Notes: generated by a model not told the origin, from the letters alone. 64,000 bases of DNA from Tsuneonella sp. CC-YZS046 (GCF_035581365.1 NZ_CP141590.1:2414001-2478000); one strand, 5' to 3'; numbered from the stretch's first letter, positions 23,700 through 34,495 are shown. Made by a program: numbers and translations.

Positions 23700-24239
23700 C
23701 TATTTCAGCGCCTTGATATAGGCGACCACTTCCGCCCGCTTGGTATCGTCCTTCAATCCGGGATAGGCCATCTTGGTGCCGGGAATGACCTCGCGCGGGG
23801 ATTTGAGGAAGCTGTCCAGCGTCGCCTCGTCCCAGGTCAGCCCGGAATCCTTCATCGCCGTGCTGAAACTGTAGCCCGCGACCTCGCCCGCCTTTGTCCC
23901 GAAAATGCCCGCCAGCGAGGGGCCGATCAGATTCTTGCCCGGTTCGGTCGCATGGCAGCTGCGGCATTGGAAAAAGGCGGCGGGCGGGGTTGCGGCGGCC
24001 TGGGGCGCCGTCGCGGCGGCGGCGGAAGATGCGGGCTTCGCCTGCTCCGGCGTGGGCGCAGCGGCGGGCGCGGCCGGATCGCCAGCCGCGGCCTCGCCCG
24101 CCGTCACATCGGTTGCCGCGGCGGCCGGTTCGGTGGCCTGGGCGACCTCCTGATCTTCGGCATTCCGGCCGCTGCAGGCGGCGAGCATGGCGGCGAATGC
24201 GAACAGCGACGCGGCTTTGGCAGGCTTGCGCATGATCAT
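23700..24239 (-). CDS. Lipoprotein c-type cytochrome
   Basis: A 179-residue class I cytochrome c. A signal peptide with lipobox L-A-A-C (Cys22) predicts lipidation and membrane anchoring on the periplasmic side. Residues about 25-88 form an Ala/Pro/Glu-rich linker, and the globular domain has the heme site C-R-S-C-H (92-96) with Met157 in G-T-K-M-A-Y-P-G as the likely sixth ligand. It resembles mono-heme cytochrome c2/c552 electron carriers, tethered by a long linker. The ATG (or the ATG two codons later) follows GGGAGGAAA. Divergent from the MATE gene; the redox partner is not evident from neighbours. Confidence 0.9.
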   Translation of the reverse strand: MIMRKPAKAASLFAFAAMLAACSGRNAEDQEVAQATEPAAAATDVTAGEAAAGDPAAPAAAPTPEQAKPASSAAAATAPQAAATPPAAFFQCRSCHATEPGKNLIGPSLAGIFGTKAGEVAGYSFSTAMKDSGLTWDEATLDSFLKSPREVIPGTKMAYPGLKDDTKRAEVVAYIKALK

Positions 24240-24337
24240 GTTTCCTCCCGGGATTTGCGCGGGCTTCTATCAGCCGGCAAAACCCGCGCAAGTATTCCCT
24301 TTGTCCTGGCCCTGCCCTCGCCTATCCGGCGCGCCTC

Positions 24338-25723
24338 ATGTTGATGGCACGCCTCCCTTCCCTGTTCCGAACCGAGCTTGGCGCGACCTTGCGGCTGGCC
24401 GCGCCGCTGGCCGCCGCCAACCTGCTGCAGATGGCGGTCCACGCCGTCGACGTGATCTTCGTCGCCCGGCTGGGGCAGGAGGCGCTGGCCGCGTCCAGCC
24501 TTTCCATCGCGCTGTTCGGGCTGCTGATGTGGTGCTTTTCCGGGCTGACCGGCGCGGTGGCGCCCCTGATCGCGGCGGAACTGGGCAAGGGCCGCCATGC
24601 CGTGCGCGAAATCCGCCGCAGCATGCGGATGGCGATGTGGCTGGCGGTGGCCTGCGGGCTGGTCGGCATGGCGATCTGCGGCTTCGGCGAGGCGATCCTG
24701 CTGGCGGCCGGCCAGAATCCGGTCATATCGGCCCGGGCCGGGGAGTTCCTGGGAATCCTGATGTGGGCGATGATCCCGATGATCCTGGCCAGCGTCCTAC
24801 GCACCTTCGTCGCCACGCTGGGCAAGCCGGGCTTCGCGACCCTGATCACCGCCGCCGCGATCGGGGTCAACGCGCTGGCCAACTGGATGTTCGTGTTCGG
24901 CGCGCTGGGCGCGCCGGCCCTGGGCCTCAAGGGCTCGGCCCTGGCCAGCGTGGTGACGTCGGTGACGATGCTGCTGGCCTATGTGGCGGCGATCGCCGCC
25001 CATCGCCGGCTGCGGCGCTATTATCTGTTCGGCCGCTGGTGGCGGCCGGAAACGGCCCGGCTCAAGGAAATCACGATCATCGGCCTGCCCATCGCCGGCA
25101 CCATCCTGGCCGAAGCGGGGCTGTTCAGCAGCGCCGCCTTCCTGATGGGCTGGATCGGGGAAGCCGAACTGGCCGGCCACACCATCGCCCTGCAGATCGC
25201 CGCGCTCGCCTTCCAGGTCCCGTTCGGGATCGGGCAGGCCGCGACCATCCGGGTGGGCTATCATTTCGGCGCGGGCGACCGGCGGGCGGTCGGCCACGCG
25301 GGCTGGGCCGCCGTGCTGATCTGCGTGGCGTTCATGATGTTCACCGCCAGCGTGCTGCTGTTCGCCCCGCGCCTCGTCATCTCGGCCTATGTCGATGTCG
25401 ATGCGCCCGCCAATGCCGTGCTGGTGGGGCTGGCCGTGCAATATATGGCGATCGCCGCGCTGTTCCAGCTGTTCGACGGGACCCAGGCGGTGGCGGCCGG
25501 CGCATTGCGCGGCTTGCAGGACACCAGGGTTCCGATGGCGATCGCCATCTTCGGCTACTGGCTGCCGGGGATGGGCACGGCGCTGTGGCTCGGTTTCGCC
25601 ACGCCGCTGCGGGGGTCGGGCATCTGGATCGGCTTCGCGGTGGGGCTGGCGGTGGTCGCCGTGCTTCTGCTAAGGCGCTGGCACCGGCGCGACGCATTGG
25701 GCCTGGTCGCGAAACTGCCATGA
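24338..25723 (+). CDS. MATE family efflux transporter
   Basis: A 461-residue membrane protein with about 12 hydrophobic helices arranged as two related halves. The N-terminal [18 protein letters not shown] and V-A-R-L-G, and the repeat in the second half with [19 protein letters not shown] and [10 protein letters not shown], are characteristic of NorM-type MATE antiporters. These export cationic drugs or metabolites in exchange for Na+ or H+. The ATG used here or the one two codons later are both plausible, and the ribosome site is weak. Single gene. Confidence 0.92.
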   Translation: MLMARLPSLFRTELGATLRLAAPLAAANLLQMAVHAVDVIFVARLGQEALAASSLSIALFGLLMWCFSGLTGAVAPLIAAELGKGRHAVREIRRSMRMAMWLAVACGLVGMAICGFGEAILLAAGQNPVISARAGEFLGILMWAMIPMILASVLRTFVATLGKPGFATLITAAAIGVNALANWMFVFGALGAPALGLKGSALASVVTSVTMLLAYVAAIAAHRRLRRYYLFGRWWRPETARLKEITIIGLPIAGTILAEAGLFSSAAFLMGWIGEAELAGHTIALQIAALAFQVPFGIGQAATIRVGYHFGAGDRRAVGHAGWAAVLICVAFMMFTASVLLFAPRLVISAYVDVDAPANAVLVGLAVQYMAIAALFQLFDGTQAVAAGALRGLQDTRVPMAIAIFGYWLPGMGTALWLGFATPLRGSGIWIGFAVGLAVVAVLLLRRWHRRDALGLVAKLP

Positions 25724-25743
25724 AAAAACTTCATTGCCAGCGC

Positions 25744-25772
25744 TTGACGGCCTGAACCCAGGATACCATATG
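25744..25772 (+). promoter_or_regulatory. groESL promoter, RpoH-like and sigma-70-like
   Basis: CTTGACG (-35, TTGACG at 25744-25749) and CATATG (25767-25772) are 17 bp apart. The CTTG...CCATAT pattern fits the alphaproteobacterial RpoH (sigma-32) consensus and also a weak sigma-70 promoter. The CIRCE operator begins 8 bp downstream. Confidence 0.6.
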
Positions 25773-25779
25773 CGCGCCG

Positions 25780-25806
25780 CTGGCACTCTCGACCCGGGAG
25801 TGCCAA
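25780..25806. promoter_or_regulatory. CIRCE operator (HrcA-binding site)
   Basis: CTGGCACTC and GAGTGCCAA are separated by exactly 9 bp, matching the CIRCE consensus TTAGCACTC-N9-GAGTGCTAA with few changes. It lies around the expected transcription start of groES, the usual place for HrcA repression. Confidence 0.92.
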
Positions 25807-25844
25807 CGCGAGAATCCACTCATTTGGAAGAGGTCATAGATACC

Positions 25845-26132
25845 ATGGCATTCCGTCCGCTGCACGATCGCGTGCTGGTCCGCCGCCTTGAAGCCGAAGA
25901 AAAGACGGCTGGCGGCATCATCATCCCCGACAGCGCCAAGGAAAAGCCGAGCGAGGGCGAAATCGTCGCCGTCGGTTCGGGCGCCCGCGCTGAAGACGGC
26001 AAGGTTACTCCGCTCGACGTCAAGGCCGGTGATCGCGTGCTGTTCGGCAAATGGTCCGGCACCGAGGTCAAGGTCGATGGCGAAGACCTGCTGATCATGA
26101 AGGAAGGCGATCTGCTCGGCGTGATCTCCTGA
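25845..26132 (+). CDS. groES: Co-chaperonin GroES
   Basis: A 95-residue GroES. It begins [14 protein letters not shown] and has the mobile loop around [12 protein letters not shown] (residues 17-28) that contacts GroEL, then [16 protein letters not shown]. The start is fixed by family N-termini; the frame open upstream runs through the CIRCE element and is not translated. It caps the GroEL chamber. It is 52 bp upstream of groEL in the heat-shock operon, under the promoter and CIRCE site described here. Confidence 0.98.
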   Translation: MAFRPLHDRVLVRRLEAEEKTAGGIIIPDSAKEKPSEGEIVAVGSGARAEDGKVTPLDVKAGDRVLFGKWSGTEVKVDGEDLLIMKEGDLLGVIS

Positions 26133-26169
26133 TCGCCCGACCTCGCTTTCATCCCGTCACGAACTCTAG

Positions 26170-27825
<1,656 letters not shown>

Positions 27826-27853
27826 GCCCGCCGCCTGCTTCCAGCTGCAAGGG

Positions 27854-27882
27854 AAGGGCCGGGGAAATTCCCCGGCCCTTTT
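27854..27882 (+). terminator. Rho-independent terminator of groESL
   Basis: AAGGGCCGGGG pairs with CCCCGGCCCTT around AAATT and is followed by further T residues. It lies about 30 bp after the groEL stop. Confidence 0.88.
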
Positions 27883-28120
27883 CGTTCATGGGCCGAGGCC
27901 CGCCCAGCCCCCGCCTTTCTGCTTCGGCCCGGCTTTCTTTCGCCCGGTTTCCATGCACTTATGTGCGAAACCGCACAAAAAACCGGCGGCGCGACTCGCC
28001 AGATCGCACGTGAGGGGCCTTTCGTCGCCCAACCTCCTTCCGTTCATCGCAGCATAGATTGCCTTCATCGTAAGAGCACTGTTAAGTCTACGATAACCTT
28101 GGGACGGGTAGGGTAAGCCA

Positions 28121-29143
28121 ATGAAATTCCGGGCAGCAAACCGCTTCAGGCGCTTTTTCGCAACGCTTGCGCTGGGTGCAACCGTGCTTGCATCGGCGCA
28201 GGCCGCGGCACGCGACGATTTCGAAGCCGCATTCGACAATACTCTCGGCACCGAGCTGCGCGCGCCGCGCAGTTACAGCTCGATCTATTCGGATGCCGCC
28301 GAAAGGCGGCTCGCGCTCACCGCCAATGGGGACAGGGGCCGGATCGGCGTGGCCGCGCTCGACCTTTCGACCGGGCGCGAATTCTCCATTCTCGGCGACC
28401 AGCGCTTTCCCATGGCCAGCACCAGCAAGATCGCCATCGCGGCGACCTTCCTGGAAGGGGTGGACAAGGGAAAATGGTCGCTGAGCGACCGCTTCCCGCT
28501 GATGGTCCCGGTCGCATCCAGGCCTTTCAGCAGCAAGATCGCGCCGGTCAATGCAGGCACCATGCTGCCTGCGCATGAATTGATCGAGCTGATGATCACG
28601 CGCAGCAGCAACCCGGCCACGGACGCCCTGCTCGCCGCCGTCGGCGGGCCGGATGCCGTGAACCGCTGGGTCCGCAATGCCGGGATCGACAATTTCCAGT
28701 TGAGCCGCGACATCGCGACGCTGGTGCGCGACGATGGGGAGTTCGACCCCGCGACCTATATCGACCAGCGCGACAGCGCCACGCCGCAGGCGATGATCAC
28801 ACTGCTGGCCGGGATACATCAGGGGCGCTGGCTTTCCGCGGAAAGCCGCCGGGTCATCATCGGGGCGATGGAGCGCTGCCGCACCGGCAAGCGCCGCATT
28901 CCCGCCCTGCTCCCGGCGGGCGCCTATGTCGCCCACAAGACCGGGTCGCTGAACAATACGTCGAGCGATATCGGCATCATCCAGATGCCGGACGGACGGC
29001 CCGTGGCGATTGCCATCTATGTGACCGGCCAGGGCTCGCGCCCGGCGCGGGAAGAGCGCATCGCCCAGATCGCCCGCGCGCTTTACGATAGCTATGCGGC
29101 GGAAGGCGGATCGACCAAGAACTGGGTCAACGCGCGCTACTGA
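28121..29143 (+). CDS. Class A beta-lactamase-fold serine hydrolase, exported
   Basis: A 340-residue protein with an N-terminal signal peptide (hydrophobic residues about 12-28, cleavage probably after A-Q-A-A-A). The penicillin-binding motifs are S-T-S-K at 100-103 (nucleophile Ser100, Lys103), S-S-N at 162-164 where class A enzymes usually have S-D-N, and K-T-G at 273-275. The omega-loop region before R-D-S-A-T-P (217-222) does not show a normal E-x-x-L-N; Glu207 and Asp204/205 are the only acids nearby. It could be a weak beta-lactamase, a peptidoglycan-processing hydrolase, or another acyl-enzyme hydrolase. No ampR-type regulator is adjacent. I would not infer a resistance phenotype. Confidence 0.82.
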   Translation: MKFRAANRFRRFFATLALGATVLASAQAAARDDFEAAFDNTLGTELRAPRSYSSIYSDAAERRLALTANGDRGRIGVAALDLSTGREFSILGDQRFPMASTSKIAIAATFLEGVDKGKWSLSDRFPLMVPVASRPFSSKIAPVNAGTMLPAHELIELMITRSSNPATDALLAAVGGPDAVNRWVRNAGIDNFQLSRDIATLVRDDGEFDPATYIDQRDSATPQAMITLLAGIHQGRWLSAESRRVIIGAMERCRTGKRRIPALLPAGAYVAHKTGSLNNTSSDIGIIQMPDGRPVAIAIYVTGQGSRPAREERIAQIARALYDSYAAEGGSTKNWVNARY

Positions 29144-29155
29144 CGCCCGGCACTG

Positions 29156-29242
29156 GTTCCGGTCGAACCGGAACGAGGCTGGAATACCTGTTTTCCGCGA
29201 TTTCCGGGTCAGCAAGTGCTTCCGCCTGCCTCGAAATCACTC
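29156..29242 (-). repeat. Nested-hairpin repeat, copy D
   Basis: On the minus strand this reads GTGATTTC, an inner GCAGGCG/CACTTGC imperfect stem, GAAATCGC, then GGAAAACAGGTATTCC and a GTTCCGGTTCGACCGGAAC palindrome. It is one of four intergenic copies (others at 49553, 53003 and 63827). Located between the beta-lactamase-fold gene and the Ala-rich lipoprotein gene. Confidence 0.75.
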
Positions 29243-29485
29243 GCGAGGCGAGCCATGCTCCAGCGCGGCTGGCTGAACCGGCGCCAATGAAAAGCTGATG
29301 GATTGCCTGCAAGCGCCGGGATGCGGCACCTTGGCTTGCCGTGCCCCGTTCAGCATTCGTCCTGATCCGCGAACGGCCGTTCGGCCCGCCGGGGCGGATA
29401 CTCGCCCGGATTCAGGAAGGCATGATCGGACAGCCGGGCAAGGCGCGGAACTGCTCCCGCCTTTGCAATCCGCCCGATCCTCAAA
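29243..29485. other. Intergenic stretch without recognisable gene
   Basis: Between repeat copy D and the terminator of the convergent lipoprotein gene I see no ORF with a family signature, no tRNA and no clear promoter. Confidence 0.5.
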
Positions 29486-29514
29486 CAAAAAGGGCGCGGC
29501 CCCCAGGCCGCGCC
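29486..29514 (-). terminator. Rho-independent terminator of the Ala-rich lipoprotein gene
   Basis: On the minus strand GGGCGCGGCC pairs perfectly with GGCCGCGCCC around a four-base loop, followed by TTTTT. It lies about 27 bp past the lipoprotein stop. Confidence 0.88.
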
Positions 29515-29541
29515 CCTTCCGTTTGCAAGTTGATCAGACGA

Positions 29542-29823
29542 TCACTCAGCAGCAGCCGGGCTCGCGGCGGCACTGGCAGCGTCGGTAGCGGCAGCGGCAG
29601 CAGCGTCGGTGGCGGCAGCAGCAGCGTCGGTAGCGGCAGCGGCGGCGTCGGTTGCAGCGTCGGTGGCGGTGGCGGCGGCGTCGGCAGCTTCAGAAGCAGC
29701 GGCGTCGGCGTCGGCCAGCGCGGAGTCAGCGGTTTCCTGAGCTGCTTCTTCGGTCTTTTCCGAGCAGGCAGCGAGAGTCAGGGCAGCGCCGGCAGCGGCA
29801 GCAGCGAGAACGATCTTGCGCAT
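29542..29823 (-). CDS. Small Ala/Asp/Thr-rich lipoprotein
   Basis: A 93-residue protein: signal peptide with lipobox L-A-A-C (Cys20), then a short charged segment and about 50 residues built from near-repeats of T-D-A-A-(A)-A-A, rich in Ala with regularly spaced Asp and Thr. At DNA level this is a tandem array of roughly 15-24 bp units (GCAGCGTCGGTAGCGGC-like on the plus strand). Regular Ala spacing suggests a long helix or Ala-zipper coil, reminiscent in design (not clearly in homology) of Lpp-type lipoproteins. It has its own putative promoter and a strong terminator, so it is probably highly expressed and monocistronic. No function can be assigned. Confidence 0.8.
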   Translation of the reverse strand: MRKIVLAAAAAGAALTLAACSEKTEEAAQETADSALADADAAASEAADAAATATDAATDAAAAATDAAAAATDAAAAAATDAASAAASPAAAE

Positions 29824-29908
29824 GAATAGTAATCCTTAACAGCGAGTGGACTACGCACGGCAAGCCGCCGTACGCAAAGCCTGCTACTGCATGCAGACTT
29901 CGGGCGCA

Positions 29909-29937
29909 CAGATAATCGCCAATCGAACGCGATGCAA
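29909..29937 (-). promoter_or_regulatory. Putative promoter of the Ala-rich lipoprotein gene
   Basis: On the minus strand TTGCAT (29932-29937) and TATCTG (29909-29914) are separated by 17 bp. The predicted start leaves a leader of about 80 nt ahead of a TAAGGAT ribosome site. Confidence 0.35.
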
Positions 29938-30109
29938 GGGTGTTCGCTGCACAGGCTTTTACGGCCTGCACAGACCGATACGCCCCCGGATTCCGAAACC
30001 CGGGTTCTCCTTTCCAGAAGAATGCGACCAAATCGTGACGATCGCCGGGCGGGGCGGGCAAGCGATTAAATCGGCTGATTTCCCGACCCCGCGCTGCTAC
30101 GAGAGCACC

Positions 30110-32950
30110 ATGGCCGAAAAGCAGCATCTCTATCTTGTCGACGGGTCGGCATATATCTTCCGCGCCTATCACCGTCTGCCCCCCCTCACCAATCCGCAAG
30201 GAACGCCGGTGGGCGCGGTCTACGGATACACCACGATGTTGTGGAAACTGGCGGCGGACCTGCATCAGGCGGACGGACCCAGCCATCTCGCGGTGATTCT
30301 GGACAAGGGCTCCACCTCCTTCCGCAATGCCCTGTACGACCAGTACAAGGCCAATCGCCCCCCGCCGCCGGAGGATCTGGTCCCGCAATTCCCGCTGATT
30401 CGCGATGCCACCCGCGCCTTCAGCCTGGCCTGCATCGAGGAAGACGATCTGGAAGCCGACGATCTGATCGCTTCCTACGCCCGCGAGGCCATCCGCCAGG
30501 GCTGGGACGTGACCATCGTGTCGTCCGACAAGGATCTGATGCAGCTCGTCGGCCAGCATGTGGAGGGCGGCGGCACGATCGACATGCTGGACACGATGAA
30601 GAATCAGCGGATCGGCATTCCCGAAGTCGTCGAGAAATTCGGCGTGCCGCCCGAAAAGGTCGGCGACGTGCTCGCCCTGATGGGCGATTCGGTCGATAAT
30701 ATTCCCGGCATCCGGGGCATTGGCCCGAAGACCGCGACCAAGCTGATCCAGGATTATGGCGATCTGGAAAGCGCGCTGGCCGCCGCGCAGGACATGAAAC
30801 CTTCCAAGATGCGCGAGAGGCTGATCGAGGAAGCGGAAATGGCGCGCCTGAGCCGCGTGCTGGTCGAGCTGAAGCAGGATTGCGCATTGCCGATCGCGCT
30901 GGAGGATTTCGCATTGGGCGAAATCCCCCGGGAACCGCTTGCCGCCTTCCTCGAAGCGCACGGCTTCACCAGCCTGCTGCGCAGGCTCGACAACGGCTCC
31001 GGCGCTCCGGGCAAAGCGACCGAGCTTCATCCGCCCAAGCCTGTGAACGGAGCGGCGGCGCCCCTGGCGGAGCCGGGCAAGCCGGCGCCGCTCGCCATGC
31101 CGGCCGTGGACCGCAAAAGCTACGAATGCGTGCAGAGCGAGCAAGCCCTGGCGCGGTGGATCGAACGCGCCTTCGCGGCCCGGACGGTGGCGGTGGATAC
31201 CGAGACAAGTTCGCTGGATGCGATGCGGGCCGAGCTGGCAGGGGCAAGCCTGGCTCTGGGGCCGAACGACGCCTGCTACATCCCGCTCGGGCATGGCGGC
31301 CACGATCTGCTGTCGGAACGCCCGGAACAGGTGCCGCTGGAGACGGCGCTGGCGATGCTCAAGCCGCTGCTGGAATCCGATAGGGTCCTCAAGGTCGGAC
31401 AGAACATCAAATACGACATCAATGTCTTTGCCCGCCACGGGATCGCCCTGGCCCCGGTGGACGACACCATGATCGTCAGCTTCGCGCTGGATGCCGGGCG
31501 GGCGGAGCAGGGGATCGGCGGCGGGCACGGCATGGACGAATTATCCGAACGCCATCTCGGGCACACCACCCTGACCTTCAAGGACATCTGCGGGACCGGC
31601 AAGAAGGCGATCCCGTTCGGCCAGGTCCCGCTCGACCGCGCGACCGAATATGCCGCCGAGGACGCCGATGTCACCTGGCGGCTGCATCGCCACCTCAGGC
31701 CGCGCCTGGCGGTCGAGGGCGGCACGCGCGTGTACGAGCGGATCGACCGCCCTCTCATCCCCGTCGTCGCCGCGATGGAACGCCATGGAATCAGGGTGGA
31801 CCGCGAGCGGCTGGCCCGGCTTTCATCCGAATTCGAGCAGGCCATCCGGGAACTGGAGCGCGAAATATACGAATGCTGCGGGCAGGAGTTCACCATCGGC
31901 AGCCCCAAGCAGCTGGGCGACATCCTGTTCGAGAAGATGGGCTACAAGGGCGCGCGCAAGGGCAAGAGCGGCCAGTATTCGACCGATCAGGCCGTGCTCG
32001 AAAAGCTGGCCGCGCAAGGGGCCGAGGTCGCCACCAAGGTGCTGGACTGGCGCCAGCTAGCCAAGCTCAAATCGACCTACACCGATGCGCTGCAGGCCGC
32101 GATCAACCCCGATACGGGCCGGGTCCACACCAGCTACAGCCTGGTCGGCGCGCAAACCGGGCGGCTTTCCTCCACCGACCCCAACCTGCAGAATATCCCG
32201 ATCCGCACCGCGATCGGGCGCCAGATCCGCGAGGCCTTCGTTCCCGAGCCGGGCAATGTCCTGCTGGCCGCGGACTACAGCCAGATCGAACTGCGCCTCG
32301 CCGCGCATATCGCGGACGTGCCGACCCTGAAGGAAGCCTTCGCGGCGGGTCAGGATATTCATGCCCGCACCGCGGAGGAAATGTTCGGCCATGTCGACCG
32401 GGATACAAGGGCCCGCGCCAAGACCATCAATTTCGCCATCCTCTACGGCATCAGCCGCTGGGGCCTGGCCACGCGCCTGAAAGTCGAGCCGGACGAGGCG
32501 CAGGCCATGATCGACCGCTATTTCGAGAGATTTCCCGGCATCCAGCGCTATATCGTGGCCACGCTCGAGAATGTGCGGGAACGGGGCTATTCGGAAACCC
32601 TGTTCGGCCGCAAGACGTGGTTCCCCCGGATCAACTCGAAGAACCAGGCGGAACGCCAGGGCAGCGAACGGGCGGCGATCAATGCGCCGATCCAGGGAAC
32701 CAGCGCCGACATCATCAAGCGAGCGATGGCCCGCATGATGCCCGCGCTCGAGCTTGCCGGCCTCGGACATGTGCGGATGCTGCTGCAAGTGCATGACGAG
32801 CTGGTGTTCGAGCTGCCCGAGAGCGACGTAGCCGCGGCCTCTCCGATCATCGCACAAGTGATGGCGCAGGCCGCCGGTCCGGCTATGGAGCTGAGCGTGC
32901 CGCTGGGCGTGGAAATCGGGACAGGACGCAGCTGGGATGCAGCGCACTAG
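30110..32950 (+). CDS. polA: DNA polymerase I
   Basis: A 946-residue family A polymerase. Domains in order: 5'-3' exonuclease (about 1-300, with L-V-D-G-S-A-Y-I-F-R-A-Y and D-D-L-E-A-D-D-L-I-A), 3'-5' proofreading exonuclease (about 345-550, intact D-T-E-T, N-I-K-Y-D and Y-A-A-E-D-A-D motifs), and polymerase (about 570-946, motif A L-A-A-D-Y-S-Q-I-E-L-R, O-helix R-A-R-A-K-T-I-N-F-A-I-L-Y-G, motif C Q-V-H-D-E-L-V-F-E). All three activities look intact. It processes Okazaki fragments and fills repair gaps. The start is the ATG giving M-A-E-K-Q-H-L-Y-L-V-D-G; the frame is open for 88 codons further upstream but lacks family similarity there. Confidence 0.97.
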   Translation: MAEKQHLYLVDGSAYIFRAYHRLPPLTNPQGTPVGAVYGYTTMLWKLAADLHQADGPSHLAVILDKGSTSFRNALYDQYKANRPPPPEDLVPQFPLIRDATRAFSLACIEEDDLEADDLIASYAREAIRQGWDVTIVSSDKDLMQLVGQHVEGGGTIDMLDTMKNQRIGIPEVVEKFGVPPEKVGDVLALMGDSVDNIPGIRGIGPKTATKLIQDYGDLESALAAAQDMKPSKMRERLIEEAEMARLSRVLVELKQDCALPIALEDFALGEIPREPLAAFLEAHGFTSLLRRLDNGSGAPGKATELHPPKPVNGAAAPLAEPGKPAPLAMPAVDRKSYECVQSEQALARWIERAFAARTVAVDTETSSLDAMRAELAGASLALGPNDACYIPLGHGGHDLLSERPEQVPLETALAMLKPLLESDRVLKVGQNIKYDINVFARHGIALAPVDDTMIVSFALDAGRAEQGIGGGHGMDELSERHLGHTTLTFKDICGTGKKAIPFGQVPLDRATEYAAEDADVTWRLHRHLRPRLAVEGGTRVYERIDRPLIPVVAAMERHGIRVDRERLARLSSEFEQAIRELEREIYECCGQEFTIGSPKQLGDILFEKMGYKGARKGKSGQYSTDQAVLEKLAAQGAEVATKVLDWRQLAKLKSTYTDALQAAINPDTGRVHTSYSLVGAQTGRLSSTDPNLQNIPIRTAIGRQIREAFVPEPGNVLLAADYSQIELRLAAHIADVPTLKEAFAAGQDIHARTAEEMFGHVDRDTRARAKTINFAILYGISRWGLATRLKVEPDEAQAMIDRYFERFPGIQRYIVATLENVRERGYSETLFGRKTWFPRINSKNQAERQGSERAAINAPIQGTSADIIKRAMARMMPALELAGLGHVRMLLQVHDELVFELPESDVAAASPIIAQVMAQAAGPAMELSVPLGVEIGTGRSWDAAH

Positions 32951-33102
32951 GAACCGCTTGCCTGGGGAAGAGCCGCACCGCGCGGTTTTCCCTGCCTTTC
33001 TCCCGCCCACGAACCGCCCGGGCCGATTGGCTCAATGGGTTCTTGCCCCCGAGGATCGCCGATTGAATGACACTCTCTCTCCTGCCGTGATGCCGCTGCC
33101 CC

Positions 33103-34425
33103 ATGCCTGACCCTGCACTGGCCGAAAAGGATGCGGGACATGCGGGCATCGCGCCCTTGCGCAAATGGCCCGCCATGCCCGGCAAATCCGCATTGGCGCT
33201 GTTCGCGCTGATCGGCATGTCCCTGATCGGCGCCCTGCTCCTGGTGTTCGAAACGGTCGAGATGGAGCGCGCCGCGCGGGTGCAGGTCCGCAAGACCAGC
33301 GAAATCCTGCTCGAACTGCGGAACGTAAGCCGGGCCGCGGTCAATGCCGAAACCGGCCAGCGCGGATATTTCATCACTCTCGACCGCCGCTATCTGGACC
33401 CCTATCGCGTCGGCCGCGAACAATACCAACCCGCGCTGCGCCGCCTCCGCGCGCTGCTGAACGACGGGGCGACGCCCCGGCAGCAAGCGCTGTTCTCGGA
33501 GATCCAGCGCCTCGCCGAGACGAAGTTCGCCGAAATGGAAGAATCGGTCGGGATGATCGAGCGGGGAGAGCTGGTCGCGGCCCAGCGCAAGCTCCTCACC
33601 GACGAAGGCCAGGAAGTGATGAATCGCCTGCGGCGCTCGCTGCGGGAAATGGAAGTGATCGAACAGGGGATTCTGGACCGGGCCGTGGCCCATACCGCCG
33701 CGGCGGAAGCGCGCCTCCTGCCCCTGCTCAGCTTTCTGACCGTGCTGATGCTGGCCGCGCTTGCGCTCGGACTCTGGCAGACCGGCCGCGCGGCGCGGGC
33801 CGAGGCGGCGGAGGCGAATGCAAAGGCGTTGCGGGAAGCGCATGACCGGGCCGACCTGCTGGCGCGCGAATTGAACCATCGCGTCAAGAACCTGTTCGCG
33901 ATGATCCTCGCCATCATCCGGATGAGCGCGCGCCACGAGCCGGAGGCAAAGGATGTGACCGACCGCATCGCCCAGCGGGTCCAGGCCTTGCTGACGGCCC
34001 AGGAAGTGACGCAAGGCGTGCCCAATCGTCCGGTGGCGGATCTTGCCACCCTCGTGGAAATGACGGTGGCGCCCTATCGCAGCGAGGAAGGAGACTGCGT
34101 GATCGAAGGGCCGGACACGATTCTCCCTTCATCCAAGGTCACGCCGCTCGGCCTTGTCCTGCATGAACTGACCACCAACGCCGTCAAATATGGCGCCTGG
34201 AACCACGCGGGCGCCGTGGATGTGCGCTGGCGCCACGAAGTCGATGGAGCGGAACTCGTGCTCGAATGGGTCGAAACCTGCTCCGAGCCGTGCAAGCCGG
34301 CCGGCAAGGAAGGCTTCGGCAGCCTGCTGATGGCCAGCGCGGCGCGGCAATTGCAAGGCTCGATCGAACGCCGCTTCGAAACCGAAGGCGCGAGGGTGCG
34401 GATCGCATTTCCCTTGAAGGAGTGA
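33103..34425 (+). CDS. CHASE3-HWE sensor histidine kinase
   Basis: A 440-residue membrane sensor kinase. TM1 at about 28-50, a CHASE3-type helical periplasmic sensor at about 53-190 (with N-A-E-T-G-Q-R-G-Y-F near residues 81-90, the family hallmark), TM2 at about 204-225, then a HWE/HisKA_2-type transmitter: phosphoacceptor His259 in E-L-N-H-R-V-K-N-L-F, N-box H-E-L-T-T-N-A-V-K-Y-G-A (about 354-365) and W-V-E at 389-391, the Trp-x-Glu that names the HWE family. No response regulator is adjacent, so it is an orphan. Alphaproteobacterial HWE kinases often feed the PhyR/NepR general stress response, but that link is inference here. The phosphoacceptor and N-box are intact. Confidence 0.9.
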   Translation: MPDPALAEKDAGHAGIAPLRKWPAMPGKSALALFALIGMSLIGALLLVFETVEMERAARVQVRKTSEILLELRNVSRAAVNAETGQRGYFITLDRRYLDPYRVGREQYQPALRRLRALLNDGATPRQQALFSEIQRLAETKFAEMEESVGMIERGELVAAQRKLLTDEGQEVMNRLRRSLREMEVIEQGILDRAVAHTAAAEARLLPLLSFLTVLMLAALALGLWQTGRAARAEAAEANAKALREAHDRADLLARELNHRVKNLFAMILAIIRMSARHEPEAKDVTDRIAQRVQALLTAQEVTQGVPNRPVADLATLVEMTVAPYRSEEGDCVIEGPDTILPSSKVTPLGLVLHELTTNAVKYGAWNHAGAVDVRWRHEVDGAELVLEWVETCSEPCKPAGKEGFGSLLMASAARQLQGSIERRFETEGARVRIAFPLKE

Positions 34426-34495
34426 CTGGCAAGGGCGCCAGACGCACCGGCTTCCCGATACAAGGCCGGCACCGAGCTGGCTCAGGGTCCACACA

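Noticed and set aside
29846-30109. N-terminal extension of polA
   Set aside because: The frame is open, but the family N-terminus (L-Y-L-V-D-G) begins at the ATG at 30110; the upstream region carries the divergent lipoprotein promoter.
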